From positions 1 through 55,039 of the forward strand of contig DASPHG010000026.1 in assembly GCA_035629775.1 (NCBI GenBank): a DNA stretch of 55,039 bases, in the 5' to 3' direction. The stretch comes from DASPHG01 sp035629775 (GTDB lineage: Bacteria > Actinomycetota > Thermoleophilia > Solirubrobacterales > Thermoleophilaceae). This document shows positions 23,249 to 31,705 of the stretch, piece after piece; the first letter of the stretch is position 1, and every line of letters starts with the position of its first letter. The translations under genes and the position numbers were made by a program. Below the pieces are notes generated by a model. It was not told the origin of the DNA. It worked only from the letters and a program-made list of their open reading frames with translations, and did not search any database.

Positions 23249-26245
23249 TTAGAGCCGGCTGATCAGGATCCGGCGCTTGACGTCGCGTACGACCTTCGGC
23301 CTGGCACGCGCAATGACCCTTAGCTCCGTGGTCTCGCCGGGAGCGATCAGGGCGCGCCGGCTCTCCTTGATCCGCACCCGCACCGCGCGCTTGCGGCGCG
23401 GCTCGATCGAGTAGCGCGCCGTCCCAAGCACGACCCGCTTCTTGCCCTTCTTGCGAATGGACAGCCGGCCGGCGCACGCGCGCCGGGCCTTCCTCGGGCA
23501 TGCCAGCCGTACACGTACCCGACCGCGCGGGCTCAGGCGCGCGCGGCGCGTGCGGACCTTCACACGGGCGAACCCGTCGTCGTCGACGATCTTGACGGTG
23601 CGCCGCGTCGGCGCGGTCAGCGTCAAACCGCCGATGGGGTCGGTGATGAGGACTCGGAACCGCTCGTTGCGCTCGAGCAGGCCGTCGTCTGCGATCGGCA
23701 CCTCGAAGGGCCTCGCGCTCTGGCCGGCCTCGAAGGTGGCCGTGCCGGACCTGGCTGCCACGTCCTTTCTTCGCGCGGTGCCCGGCACGAACGACCAGGA
23801 GAAGCCGGCGCCGGGCGCGAGCCCCGAGCGCCGCGTCGCCACGAGCCGGGCCGAACCCGCACCCTCGAGGACTCTGAGCACTCGCGGCCCGTTCTTGATC
23901 GAGGCGGTCCCGCCGCCCTCGTCGTCGTCGTCGGCGATCGTCACGTCGCGCGTCGACTGCGGGCCGATCACCGCGCCACCGGTCGGGTCGACCAGCTCGA
24001 CTCGGAAGGTCTCGTCGGGCTCGTCGAACGCGTCGGCGGTCGTGTCGAGAGTGCACGTGCCCTCGCGGATCCCATCGGCGAACGTCGCCTTGCCGGATGG
24101 CTCGACGTCATCCCCGGGCGAGGCGCTGCCGACATCGTCCGCCACCCGGCAGGTGGCCTCGACCGCGCCGGCTTGGCCGAGCGTTCGGTGGACCGGGATC
24201 TCGACGGGCTGGCCCTCCGCCACGGTGAGCGCGTCGGCATCGACGTCCAGCTGTCCCGGCCCGGTGAAGTCGTCATCGTCGATCCGTCCCTCGACCGCCG
24301 CGGGCGACAGCCCGATCGTGCGCGTGGGGTCGGAGATTGTGGGCGTGTCGAGCTTGACGCCGACGCGCTCCTCGCCCTCGACGAGGTTGTCCTGCGTCGT
24401 GAAGACCTGGATCTCCTTGGGCGTGCTGTCGAACGCGCCCCAGGAGATGGTCCCGGAGGTCGGCTGATAGTCACGCCCCGCGACGGCGGTGACGTCGTAG
24501 GACTCGAAGTGCGCCGAGACGGCCGTGTTGGTCGGGCCGATGCGGCGGACGAGGATGCGGATGATCGCGCCCTCGGCGGTCGGGTCCGTGTCGGGGTCGG
24601 GTGCGATCTCGCCCCCGTAGCCGGGCGGCGGACTCGAGTCGAAGACGAGCACGTTGACGCCGGCGCGCGCCGGGTCGACCGCGCCCGGCGTCGCGCTCGA
24701 AAGCGTCGCCCGGATCTCCTCGTTCCCCTCGTTGTTGACATCGGACTTGGTGCCCGGGTTGAGCTGAACGCGTTGCCCGGTGACCATCGAGCCGAAGCTC
24801 ATGGGGCGGGTCGTGGAGCCGCCCGGGTCGTAGTCGACGCCCTGCTTCGCGGTCCCCTGCGTGATCGTCACGGTCGCGTTCTCGTTGCCGAGGGCACCAC
24901 CCTCCCGTGTCGCGAAGACGGCTCCCTTCGTCCCGTCGCTCTCGGTCGCCGCCTCGGACGTCGGGAGGAGTGCGAGCAGCGCCTGTCCCTCGTTGTCGAA
25001 GACGCGCACCGGGGCTGTCGTGACCAGGGTGCCGGCCGCCTTCAGGAAGAAGGTCGTCGTCTCGATCGGCGACTCGTCGAAGATGTCGTCGACGGCGCCC
25101 GGGACGTCAAGGTCGGGGAAGCGGTTGTTGGCGGGGAGCTCCACCGGCGCCCCCGTGTTGACGTCCCCGGCCGACGCCGAGCCGCCCAGGACCTCCCAGG
25201 TGATCTGCAGCGGGTCCGCGGTGCTGCCCGTACGGACGGCGGGCAGGCGATCGGGTAACTGGCCGCCCTCCCTCATGTCCACGGGCGTGGACGGGAACTT
25301 CGCGAACAGGCCCGGGGGGCCGTCCTCGTCGACGATCGTGACCGGGGGGAGCGGGTCGGTCGGGGGTGCGACCCCGTTCGCGCCCCCAGGCAGGTCCACG
25401 TACTCGATGCTGAAGGTTTCCGGGGCCTCCACGGGGTCGTCGTCAAGAAGCTCCACCCTGAGCTCGGCGCGGTCGGATCCCGACGGGAAGTGCACGACCT
25501 CGTCGACCGCCTCGAAGTCCTCGCCCGCAACTGCGGTGCCATCGACCGATCGGACCCTTACGTCAACTGCTCCAAGTGGAGCCCGGTCGGTCTCTCGCAG
25601 CAGGTGGATCACCGCCGCTCCGCTCTCGACGGCAGCCGGGGACCCACCGTCCAGCTCCAGCCCGTTGAGCCGCTCGCCCGTCGTCGTGTCCAGGTGGAGC
25701 CGCCAGCCGCCCGCTACCGAGCCGTCGGCGCTGGACGACTCATCCCTGATGTAGAGCGTCCAGGTGCCGTTCGGCGAACCTCCCAGCAGGGGACGCAGGC
25801 TCGCTCCATAGGTGCTTTGGAGCGGAGCGGGAGCGGGCATCGGGATCGTGCCCGGATCGCGCTCGGGCTCGATCGCGCGCAGCCCGGCGTCCGGCAGGTC
25901 GCTGAAGGTCCTTGCGGCGGTGTCGGTGTCGATCCGCAGGTTCCCGAGGTCGATGTTCCCGAAGCCCCCCTGGCGGTTCAGGATCCAGGCCGTGCCGGCC
26001 GGGCCGACGAGCAGCACTCGCAGGTCGGCGGCGAAGCCGTGCTGCACGCCGACGAGTTCGACGCCGACGCGCGAGACGAGCCCCGGCACGCCCGAGACGT
26101 CGATCGAGGTGCCGTACGGCGATGCGTTCCCCTGTGTAGCGGGGATGGTGATGGGTGTCGTGTTCTGGTAGACGGCAGCGTTCGCGCCGGCCGCGAAGGT
26201 GCCCGCGAGTACCAGCGCCACAGCCACCTCCCAGGGTGCGCGCAT
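23249..26245 (-). CDS. large secreted protein with P-domain and multiple Calx-beta repeats
   Basis: A 998-residue exported protein. A signal peptide (MRAPWEVAVALVLAGTFAAGANA) is followed by a proprotein-convertase-type P domain (~residues 25-165, NGTWTLYIRDESSSADGSVAGGWRLHL). Some six Calx-beta-like repeats (~180-870) follow, recognised by TAVAGEDFEAV, EAPETFSIEYV, EGEERVGVKLD and DEPDETFRVELVDPTGG. The last ~110 residues are strongly basic (many Arg/Lys), possibly a wall- or polyanion-binding end. The ATG at 26245 is preferred because TACAGT ends 6 nt upstream. It is likely a calcium-dependent surface or adhesion protein; no catalytic domain is seen. Confidence 0.82.
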   Translation of the reverse strand: MRAPWEVAVALVLAGTFAAGANAAVYQNTTPITIPATQGNASPYGTSIDVSGVPGLVSRVGVELVGVQHGFAADLRVLLVGPAGTAWILNRQGGFGNIDLGNLRIDTDTAARTFSDLPDAGLRAIEPERDPGTIPMPAPAPLQSTYGASLRPLLGGSPNGTWTLYIRDESSSADGSVAGGWRLHLDTTTGERLNGLELDGGSPAAVESGAAVIHLLRETDRAPLGAVDVRVRSVDGTAVAGEDFEAVDEVVHFPSGSDRAELRVELLDDDPVEAPETFSIEYVDLPGGANGVAPPTDPLPPVTIVDEDGPPGLFAKFPSTPVDMREGGQLPDRLPAVRTGSTADPLQITWEVLGGSASAGDVNTGAPVELPANNRFPDLDVPGAVDDIFDESPIETTTFFLKAAGTLVTTAPVRVFDNEGQALLALLPTSEAATESDGTKGAVFATREGGALGNENATVTITQGTAKQGVDYDPGGSTTRPMSFGSMVTGQRVQLNPGTKSDVNNEGNEEIRATLSSATPGAVDPARAGVNVLVFDSSPPPGYGGEIAPDPDTDPTAEGAIIRILVRRIGPTNTAVSAHFESYDVTAVAGRDYQPTSGTISWGAFDSTPKEIQVFTTQDNLVEGEERVGVKLDTPTISDPTRTIGLSPAAVEGRIDDDDFTGPGQLDVDADALTVAEGQPVEIPVHRTLGQAGAVEATCRVADDVGSASPGDDVEPSGKATFADGIREGTCTLDTTADAFDEPDETFRVELVDPTGGAVIGPQSTRDVTIADDDDEGGGTASIKNGPRVLRVLEGAGSARLVATRRSGLAPGAGFSWSFVPGTARRKDVAARSGTATFEAGQSARPFEVPIADDGLLERNERFRVLITDPIGGLTLTAPTRRTVKIVDDDGFARVKVRTRRARLSPRGRVRVRLACPRKARRACAGRLSIRKKGKKRVVLGTARYSIEPRRKRAVRVRIKESRRALIAPGETTELRVIARARPKVVRDVKRRILISRL

Positions 26246-26251
26246 GCGGCC

Positions 26252-26257
26252 ACTGTA
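26252..26257 (-). promoter_or_regulatory. -10 element (leaderless) of Calx-beta gene
   Basis: TACAGT on the minus strand ends 6 nt before the ATG at 26245. The whole divergent region to the formiminotransferase gene is only 30 nt. Confidence 0.4.
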
Positions 26258-26275
26258 CTCCGGCAAGCTTCACAC

Positions 26276-27163
26276 GTGCTGCTGACCGTTCCGAACGTGA
26301 GCGAGGGCCGCGATCGGGCGAAGATCGAGCGGCTCGCCGGCGCGTTCGGCGCCCTTCGGGTGCTGGACGTCCACGCGGATCCCGACCACGGCCGCAGCGT
26401 CTTCACGCTTGCGGGTGAGCAGCGTGCCGTGGCAGACGGGCTGCTGGCGGGGGCGCGCGCGGCAATCGAAGAAATCGACATCTCCAGTCACGGCGGACTC
26501 CACCCGCACGTCGGCGCGCTCGACGTCGCGCCGGTCGTGCATCTGGGTGACGACACGCGCGGTGTCGCGGCTGCGGCGGCGCTGACGGCGGGCGCGCTGA
26601 TCGGCGACGAGCTGGCCCTGCCCGTCTTCCTCTACGGCGCGCTCGCCCACGGCCGCGAGCGGGCCGAGATTCGCGGGGGCGGGGTGGAGGGGCTCGCACG
26701 TCGGATGCGCGCAGGTGAGCTAGTCCCCGACTACGGCCCCGGCGAGCCGCACCCGACCGCCGGCGCGATGCTCGTGACCGCACGACCGCCGCTCGTCGCC
26801 TTCAACGTCGACCTCGACACCGACGACGTCGAGCTGGCCCGGGTGATCGCCGCCGGGCTGCGCGAGTCGGGTGGGGGCCCGGCCGGGGTGCGTGCGATCG
26901 GGCTCCTGCTCGCCGAGCGCGGCCGCGCCCAGGTGTCGATGAACGTGCACGATCCGGATTCGGTCTCGCTCGGAGAGCTCGTCGCGCGCGTGCGCGAGCT
27001 CGCCCCGGTCGCCGAGGCCGAGCTCGTCGGCCTTGCACCGCGGGCCGCGTTCGACGGCTTTCCCGAGGACGTAGCGCTCCGCGGGTTCGACCCCGAGCTC
27101 CACCTGATCGAGGAAGTCCTAGGCTCCCTGGACTCGCATGGCCCAGACGAAGCGCAAACGTAA
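26276..27163 (+). CDS. ftcD: glutamate formimidoyltransferase
   Basis: A 295-residue cytosolic enzyme matching the two-part formiminotransferase domain: VLLTVPNVSEGRDRAKIERL, HADPDHGRSVFTLAG, GLHPHVGALDVAPVVHL and FVNVDL-like FNVDLDTDDVELAR. It transfers the formimino group of N-formiminoglutamate to tetrahydrofolate in histidine breakdown. The cyclodeaminase domain of animal FTCD is absent. No other hut genes are adjacent, so a housekeeping folate role is also possible. The GTG start gives the conserved N-terminal motif directly. The 3' end overlaps the next gene by 26 nt. Confidence 0.88.
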   Translation: MLLTVPNVSEGRDRAKIERLAGAFGALRVLDVHADPDHGRSVFTLAGEQRAVADGLLAGARAAIEEIDISSHGGLHPHVGALDVAPVVHLGDDTRGVAAAAALTAGALIGDELALPVFLYGALAHGRERAEIRGGGVEGLARRMRAGELVPDYGPGEPHPTAGAMLVTARPPLVAFNVDLDTDDVELARVIAAGLRESGGGPAGVRAIGLLLAERGRAQVSMNVHDPDSVSLGELVARVRELAPVAEAELVGLAPRAAFDGFPEDVALRGFDPELHLIEEVLGSLDSHGPDEAQT

Positions 27164-27488
27164 GCACCGCGGGACCGCTGCCGGGACGGTCGAGGCGCGC
27201 GGCCGGACCGGCCGCCCCCCGACGGCCTCCGAGGTCAAGAAGACGGCGGCGCAGCGGCGCCAGGAGCGCATGGTGAAGCCGCCGACCTGGCGCGGTGCGA
27301 TCAACCGGGCGGCGATCGCCGCGCTGATCTTCGCGGTGGTCGCGGCGCTTCTGCTGGGCCAGCAGCCGGCCGCGGCCGTGGTGCTGGCGCTGTTCGCATT
27401 CGCGCTCTATGTCCCGTCCGGGTACTACATGGACAAGCTGCTCTACGAGCGGCGGCAGAAGCAGAGCCAGAAGCCCGCGCAGCGGTAG
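27138..27488 (+). CDS. small membrane protein with basic N-terminus
   Basis: A 116-residue protein with a strongly basic, disordered N-terminal half (MAQTKRKRKHRGTAAG..., TASEVKKTAAQRRQERM) and two membrane helices (INRAAIAALIFAVVAALLL and AAAVVLALFAFALYVPSGYYM), then a short charged tail. The start lies inside the 3' end of the formiminotransferase gene. The layout resembles small integral membrane proteins seen near actinobacterial translation genes; function is unknown. Confidence 0.75.
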   Translation: MAQTKRKRKHRGTAAGTVEARGRTGRPPTASEVKKTAAQRRQERMVKPPTWRGAINRAAIAALIFAVVAALLLGQQPAAAVVLALFAFALYVPSGYYMDKLLYERRQKQSQKPAQR

Positions 27489-27491
27489 CCT
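27486..27491 (+). promoter_or_regulatory. -10 element (leaderless) of MBL hydrolase-hisS-aspS operon
   Basis: TAGCCT overlaps the stop of the small membrane protein and ends 7 nt before the ATG at 27499. Confidence 0.5.
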
Positions 27492-27498
27492 CACGCCG

Positions 27499-28137
27499 AT
27501 GGACGTGCGCATGTTCACGGTCGGGCCGGTCATGGAGAACTGCTTCCTGTTCCGGCGCGACGGCTCGGACCGGGCCCTGATCGTCGATCCGGGCGAGGAG
27601 GCGCCGAAGCTGCTGAGCGCGATCGAGCAGCTCGGCGTCGAGCTTGACGGGATCCTGCTCACCCACACGCATTTCGACCACGTCGGCGCGGTCGCACCCG
27701 TCGCGAAGGCAACCGGTGCCGAGGTGTGGGTCCCGGAGATCGAGAAGCCGGTGCTCGCCGACATCATGAGCTTCGTGCCGTGGCCGGGCTTCGGCCCGTA
27801 TGAGTCGTACGACGCCGAGCACACCGTGGCGGGCGGCGAGAAGCTCTCGCTCGCCGGCTTCGAGATCGACGTGATCTTCACACCCGGCCACAGCCCCGGG
27901 CACGTCACCTACTCGATCCCCGACGAGCAGGTGGTCTTCTCCGGCGACGTCCTCTTCCAGGGCTCGGTGGGCCGCACCGACCTGCCCGGGGGCGACTGGC
28001 CCACGCTGCTCGACTCGATCCGTGGGCTCGTCGACTCGCTGCCCTCAGAGACGACGGTCTATCCGGGCCACATGGGCGTCACCACGCTCGGGGCCGAGCG
28101 CGCGAGCAACCCGTTCCTCGCGGAGCTGGCCCGCTGA
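27499..28137 (+). CDS. MBL-fold metallohydrolase, glyoxalase II-like
   Basis: A 212-residue single-domain metallo-beta-lactamase-fold hydrolase. The metal motif HTHFDH is near residues 55-60, with GHSPGHV and FSGDVLFQGSVGRTDLPGGD downstream and a final His (VYPGHMG). This is the YcbL/Rv2581c type often called hydroxyacylglutathione hydrolase-like. In mycobacteria the same gene sits beside hisS, and here it overlaps hisS by 4 nt. The substrate is probably a thioester or related metabolite; glutathione itself is doubtful in actinobacteria. Confidence 0.9.
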   Translation: MDVRMFTVGPVMENCFLFRRDGSDRALIVDPGEEAPKLLSAIEQLGVELDGILLTHTHFDHVGAVAPVAKATGAEVWVPEIEKPVLADIMSFVPWPGFGPYESYDAEHTVAGGEKLSLAGFEIDVIFTPGHSPGHVTYSIPDEQVVFSGDVLFQGSVGRTDLPGGDWPTLLDSIRGLVDSLPSETTVYPGHMGVTTLGAERASNPFLAELAR

Positions 28138-29381
28138 GCCTCCAGGCGCCGAAGGGCACCTTCGACGTGCTGCCGGAGGACGCGCCGGGGCGATTGATGC
28201 TGTGGGGCATCTGCGCTGCGCGTCTCGGGGCCGCCGGTTACGGCCAGCTCGAGACGCCGGTGTTCGAGGACACGGAACTGTTCGCGCGCGGGGTGGGGGA
28301 GTCCACCGACATCGTGCAGAAGGAGATGTTCAGCTTCGAGGACATGGGCGGGCGCTCGCTGACACTCCGGCCGGAGGGGACCGCTCCCGTCTGCCGCGCG
28401 TTCGTCGAGCACGGCATGCACAAGCGCCCGCAGCCCGTCCGGCTCTGGTACTGGGGGCCGTTCTTCCGCCATGAGGCGCCGCAGGCCGGACGCTTCCGTC
28501 AGTTCACGCAGGCGGGGTGCGAGGTGCTGGGATCGGACGACCCGGCGGTGGACGCCGAGGTGATCGGCGTGCTGGCCGACATCCTCGACGAGGCCGGCGC
28601 GCGCGACGTGCGGCTGCGGCTGTCGAGCCTGGGCACCGCCGACACGCGGCGCGACTACTCCGAGCAGCTGAAGTCGTTCCTGCGCGCGCGCGAGGACGAC
28701 CTGGCGCCCGACGTCCGCGAGCGGATCGACGCGAACCCGCTGCGGGCGTTCGACTCGTCCGACCCGGGCACGCAGGCCGTGATGAAGGAGGCGCCCACCC
28801 TGCTCGACCGCCTGGCGGATGACGATGCGGAGCACTTCGCCGAGGTCCGCGCGCTGCTCGATGCCGCGGGAATCGAGTACGAGATCGATCCGGCGCTGGT
28901 GCGCGGACTCGATTACTACACGCGCACGGTGTTCGAGTTCACGAGCGACGCCCTCGGCGCCCAGTCGGGCGTGGGCGGCGGCGGGCGCTACGACGGGCTC
29001 GTGGAGCAGATGGGCGGACCGCCAACTCCCGCGATCGGTTGGGCGGCCGGAGTCGAGCGCATCCTGCTGGCGGCGGGCGGGGAGGAGCCGTCGGCGTCGG
29101 GCGCATGCGTGTTCGTCGCGGTGCCGAAGGAGGAGCGCCGCGCGGCCGGGTTCGTGCTGCTGCGGCGCCTTTTGCGGGAGCGCCGCTCGGCGGTGATGGG
29201 CGAGCCGGGGCGATCGATGAAGGGCCTCATGAAGCACGCCGACCGGGTCGGCGCCCGGTGGACCGTCATCGTCGAGGAGGAGGGCTTCGCGCTGAAGGAA
29301 ATGGCTTCGGGCGACCAACGAAACATCGCCTCCGAGGACGAGCTGGTGGAGGCGCTTGGCCCCGGATCGGAGCCCTGGTGA
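28134..29381 (+). CDS. hisS: histidyl-tRNA synthetase, CTG start
   Basis: A 415-residue class II synthetase that charges tRNA-His. Motif 2 is FFRHEAPQAGRFRQFTQAGCE; the histidine loop is LVRGLDYYTRTVFEF; motif 3 is AIGWAAGVERIL. The C-terminal anticodon-binding domain ends the protein. The conserved N-terminal motif LQAPKGTFDVLPE lies upstream of the first canonical start (GTG 28167), and no ATG, GTG or TTG precedes it in frame. CTG 28134 overlaps the previous TGA as CTGA, the same arrangement as the ATGA and GTGA overlaps elsewhere in the window, so I place the start there. Confidence 0.93.
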   Translation: MSLQAPKGTFDVLPEDAPGRLMLWGICAARLGAAGYGQLETPVFEDTELFARGVGESTDIVQKEMFSFEDMGGRSLTLRPEGTAPVCRAFVEHGMHKRPQPVRLWYWGPFFRHEAPQAGRFRQFTQAGCEVLGSDDPAVDAEVIGVLADILDEAGARDVRLRLSSLGTADTRRDYSEQLKSFLRAREDDLAPDVRERIDANPLRAFDSSDPGTQAVMKEAPTLLDRLADDDAEHFAEVRALLDAAGIEYEIDPALVRGLDYYTRTVFEFTSDALGAQSGVGGGGRYDGLVEQMGGPPTPAIGWAAGVERILLAAGGEEPSASGACVFVAVPKEERRAAGFVLLRRLLRERRSAVMGEPGRSMKGLMKHADRVGARWTVIVEEEGFALKEMASGDQRNIASEDELVEALGPGSEPW

Positions 29382-31123
29382 GGGCTCCGCAGCCGAATCG
29401 CTACCGCGACCGCTGGGCGGGCGAGCTCCGGCAGGACGACGTCGGCTCGGAGCCGCGCGTCGCCGGCTGGGTCCACCGCCGGCGCGACCACGGCGGGCTG
29501 ATCTTCATCGACCTGCGCGACCGTACGGGGCTGGTGCAGGTCGTCTTCCGACCCGAGGAGGCGCCCGAGGCGCACGAGCGTGCCGGGCGGCTGCGCGCCG
29601 AGGACGTGCTGACCGTCAGTGGTGAGGTCGTGGCGCGCGAGGAGGGCGCCGTGAACCCGAACCTCGCGACCGGCGAGGTGGAGCTCGTCGCGCGCGAGTT
29701 CGAGCTGCTGGCGGACGCGGAGACGCCGCCGTTCGAGATCGAGGAGGGCGGTCCGGTGCCGAACGAGGAGCTGCGCCTGCGCTACCGCTACCTCGACCTG
29801 CGCCGCGAGGAGATGCGCCGCCACTTCGAGCTTCGCCACGACGTGATCACCGGCATCCGGGACTACCTGAACGACCAGAGCTTCCTCGAGGTCGAGACGC
29901 CGATCATCACCCGCTCGACGCCGGAGGGTGCGCGCGACTTCCTGGTCCCGAGCCGCCACCAGCCGGGATCGTGGTACGCGCTGCCGCAGTCGCCGCAGCT
30001 CTTCAAGCAGCTTCTGATGATCGGCGGCTTCGAGCGCTACTACCAGATCGCCCGCTGCTTCCGGGACGAGGACCAGCGCGCCGACCGCCAGCTCGAGTTC
30101 ACGCAGCTCGACATGGAGATGTCCTTCGTCGAGGAGGAGGACGTCATCACGCTCGTCGACGGGATGATCGCCACGGTGTTCGCCGCCGCCGGCGTGGAGC
30201 TGGAGACTCCGCTCGAGCGGCTCACGTACGACGACGCGATGCTGCGCTACGGCTCGGACCGCCCCGATCGCCGGATCGGCATGGAGATCGCCGACCTCGC
30301 CGATGCGTTCCGGTCGTCCGAGTTCAAGGTGTTCAGCGGCGCGATCGAGTCGGGTGGCGTCGTGCGCGGCTTCAAGGCGCGTGGCGAGTTCCCGCGCAAG
30401 CGCTTCGACGAGCTCACCGAGCAGGCGAAGCGGCTGGGGGCGAAGGGCCTCGTCTGGGCCGTCGTCGAGCCGGACGGCTGGCGCTCGCCGATCGCCAAGT
30501 TCCTGAAGCCGGAGGAGATGGCCGCCGCCGCCGCGGCGCTCGGCGCCACCGAGGGGGACACGCTCTTCCTCGTTGCCGACGACGAGCGCGTCGCGGCGCG
30601 CGTGCTGGGCGACCTGCGCCTGACGATCGGCGGGAAGGGCGAGGGCCACGATCTCTTCTGGGTGACCGACTTCCCGATGTTCGACTGGAACGAGGACGAG
30701 GGCCGCTTCGACGCGCTCCACCATCCGTTCACGGCCCCGACCGGTGACCTCGACGGAGATCCTGCGACCTGGCGCAGCCGCGCGTACGACATCGTCATGG
30801 ACGGCCTCGAGATCGGCGGCGGATCGGTTCGAATCAACACCCCTGAGGTCCAGAGCAAGGTCTTCGCGGCGATCGGGCTGAGCGACGAGGAAGCCGAGGC
30901 CCGCTTCGGCTTCCTGCTCGAGGCGTTTCGCTACGGCGCTCCGCCACACGGCGGCATCGCGTTCGGGCTGGATCGAATCGTCGCCCTGCTCGCCGGCCGC
31001 GACTCGATCCGCGACGTGATCGCGTTCCCGAAGACGGCGACGGGCTCGGACCCGCTGACGGGTGCGCCGGCGCCCGTCGATCCACGCCAACTGCGCGAGC
31101 TCGGGCTGCAGCCGTCGAGGTGA
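29378..31123 (+). CDS. aspS: aspartyl-tRNA synthetase, probably non-discriminating
   Basis: A 581-residue bacterial-type class II AspRS. An N-terminal OB fold (GWVHRRRDHGGLIFIDLRD) is followed by the catalytic core (ALPQSPQLFKQLLMIGGFERYYQIARCFRDEDQRADRQLEF), a GAD insertion, and motif 3 (GGIAFGLDRIVALLAGRDSIRDVIAFPK). The His in RRRDHGG replaces the Leu of discriminating enzymes such as E. coli, a signature of AspRSs that also charge tRNA-Asn before amidation. The GTG start overlaps the hisS stop (GTGA). An RNA hairpin lies at the 3' end. Confidence 0.95.
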   Translation: MRAPQPNRYRDRWAGELRQDDVGSEPRVAGWVHRRRDHGGLIFIDLRDRTGLVQVVFRPEEAPEAHERAGRLRAEDVLTVSGEVVAREEGAVNPNLATGEVELVAREFELLADAETPPFEIEEGGPVPNEELRLRYRYLDLRREEMRRHFELRHDVITGIRDYLNDQSFLEVETPIITRSTPEGARDFLVPSRHQPGSWYALPQSPQLFKQLLMIGGFERYYQIARCFRDEDQRADRQLEFTQLDMEMSFVEEEDVITLVDGMIATVFAAAGVELETPLERLTYDDAMLRYGSDRPDRRIGMEIADLADAFRSSEFKVFSGAIESGGVVRGFKARGEFPRKRFDELTEQAKRLGAKGLVWAVVEPDGWRSPIAKFLKPEEMAAAAAALGATEGDTLFLVADDERVAARVLGDLRLTIGGKGEGHDLFWVTDFPMFDWNEDEGRFDALHHPFTAPTGDLDGDPATWRSRAYDIVMDGLEIGGGSVRINTPEVQSKVFAAIGLSDEEAEARFGFLLEAFRYGAPPHGGIAFGLDRIVALLAGRDSIRDVIAFPKTATGSDPLTGAPAPVDPRQLRELGLQPSR

Positions 31124-31146
31124 ACAGGGGGCCAGGCCCCTTGTTC
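31122..31146 (+). terminator. hairpin terminator after aspS
   Basis: Near-perfect dyad GAACAGGGGGCC / GGCCCCTTGTTC beginning in the aspS stop codon. It lacks a T tract. It marks the end of the MBL hydrolase-hisS-aspS unit. Confidence 0.55.
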
Positions 31147-31209
31147 AACCCGCGGCCCGGCGCGCCCGCCGCAGGGGCGGACGCGCCGGGGTTGCCGCGG
31201 AGGGCTCCC

Positions 31210-31443
31210 CTAGGCGCTTCCCGGCCGCGAGTGGGTCTTGGCCGGGGCGCGCTCTCCGGAGCGACTGGTCAGCGGAGGGAGCGCAGGGAGACCCAAATCA
31301 CGGACCCGAATGGCTTCCGCCACGTCGCGGTCCCTCGCATCGTCGGCCCGGCGCCCAGTCATCATGACCGCAAGCACCGCACCCACTGATGTGCTCCATA
31401 GGAAGGCGATCAGTGCCACCCACAGGAGAGGATCCATACCCAT
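31210..31443 (-). CDS. small single-helix membrane protein
   Basis: A 77-residue protein with one N-terminal membrane helix (MGMDPLLWVALIAFLWSTSVGAVLAVMMTGRR) and a charged cytoplasmic tail. A strong AAGGAGG (31448-31454) lies 4 nt before the ATG at 31443 and 10 nt before a second ATG at 31437; either could be used. It stands alone on the minus strand between aspS and mnmA, with a CCGGTTC/GAACCGG inverted repeat upstream. No family is recognised. Short overlapping plus-strand frames here look like shadows. Confidence 0.6.
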   Translation of the reverse strand: MGMDPLLWVALIAFLWSTSVGAVLAVMMTGRRADDARDRDVAEAIRVRDLGLPALPPLTSRSGERAPAKTHSRPGSA

Positions 31444-31473
31444 CACTCCTCCTTGACTGTGGCCAGTATGCGG

Positions 31474-31507
31474 CCGGTTCGCCAGATTGGGAACCGGACA
31501 TACGTCC
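31474..31507 (-). promoter_or_regulatory. inverted repeat and GGACGTATGTCC element upstream of small membrane gene
   Basis: A perfect 7-bp inverted repeat CCGGTTC (31474-31480) / GAACCGG (31491-31497) with a 10-nt spacer is joined on the minus strand to TGGACGTATGTCC. The latter resembles the ACGAATGT elements at 40535 and 43461. It lies 31-64 bp upstream of the ATG at 31443 and is a likely regulator site. The rest of the gap (31508-31692) shows nothing I can interpret. Confidence 0.35.
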
Positions 31508-31692
31508 AGTTTCACCAACGCCGTCCCTTGCTAGCTTTGAGCGCGGCCCGAGCTTGTTCGCCAGCGGCAATTACGTTGAGCCAACACGTCTGGGATGGGA
31601 GTCTCACTCGGGGCGGGCCGTGGTTCGCCCCGGAGGACACCCACTTGCGAGAGCAGGTTCAACTCCCAGCCGGCAGCGGCAAGCTGGGGCCG

Positions 31693-31698
31693 TAGTCT
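31693..31698 (+). promoter_or_regulatory. -10 element (leaderless) of IscU-MnmA fusion operon
   Basis: TAGTCT ends 7 nt before the ATG at 31706, with no Shine-Dalgarno sequence. Confidence 0.5.
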
Positions 31699-31705
31699 TC
31701 CCGGG

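Noticed and set aside
31120..31389. Plus-strand frame encoding a Pro/Gly/Arg-rich 89-residue peptide after aspS
   Set aside because: It overlaps the aspS hairpin, has low-complexity composition and lies opposite a better-supported small membrane gene with a strong ribosome binding site.
31650..31690. GGTTCAACTCC upstream of mnmA, resembling a tRNA T loop
   Set aside because: No matching acceptor or anticodon stems are found nearby, so it is probably chance.
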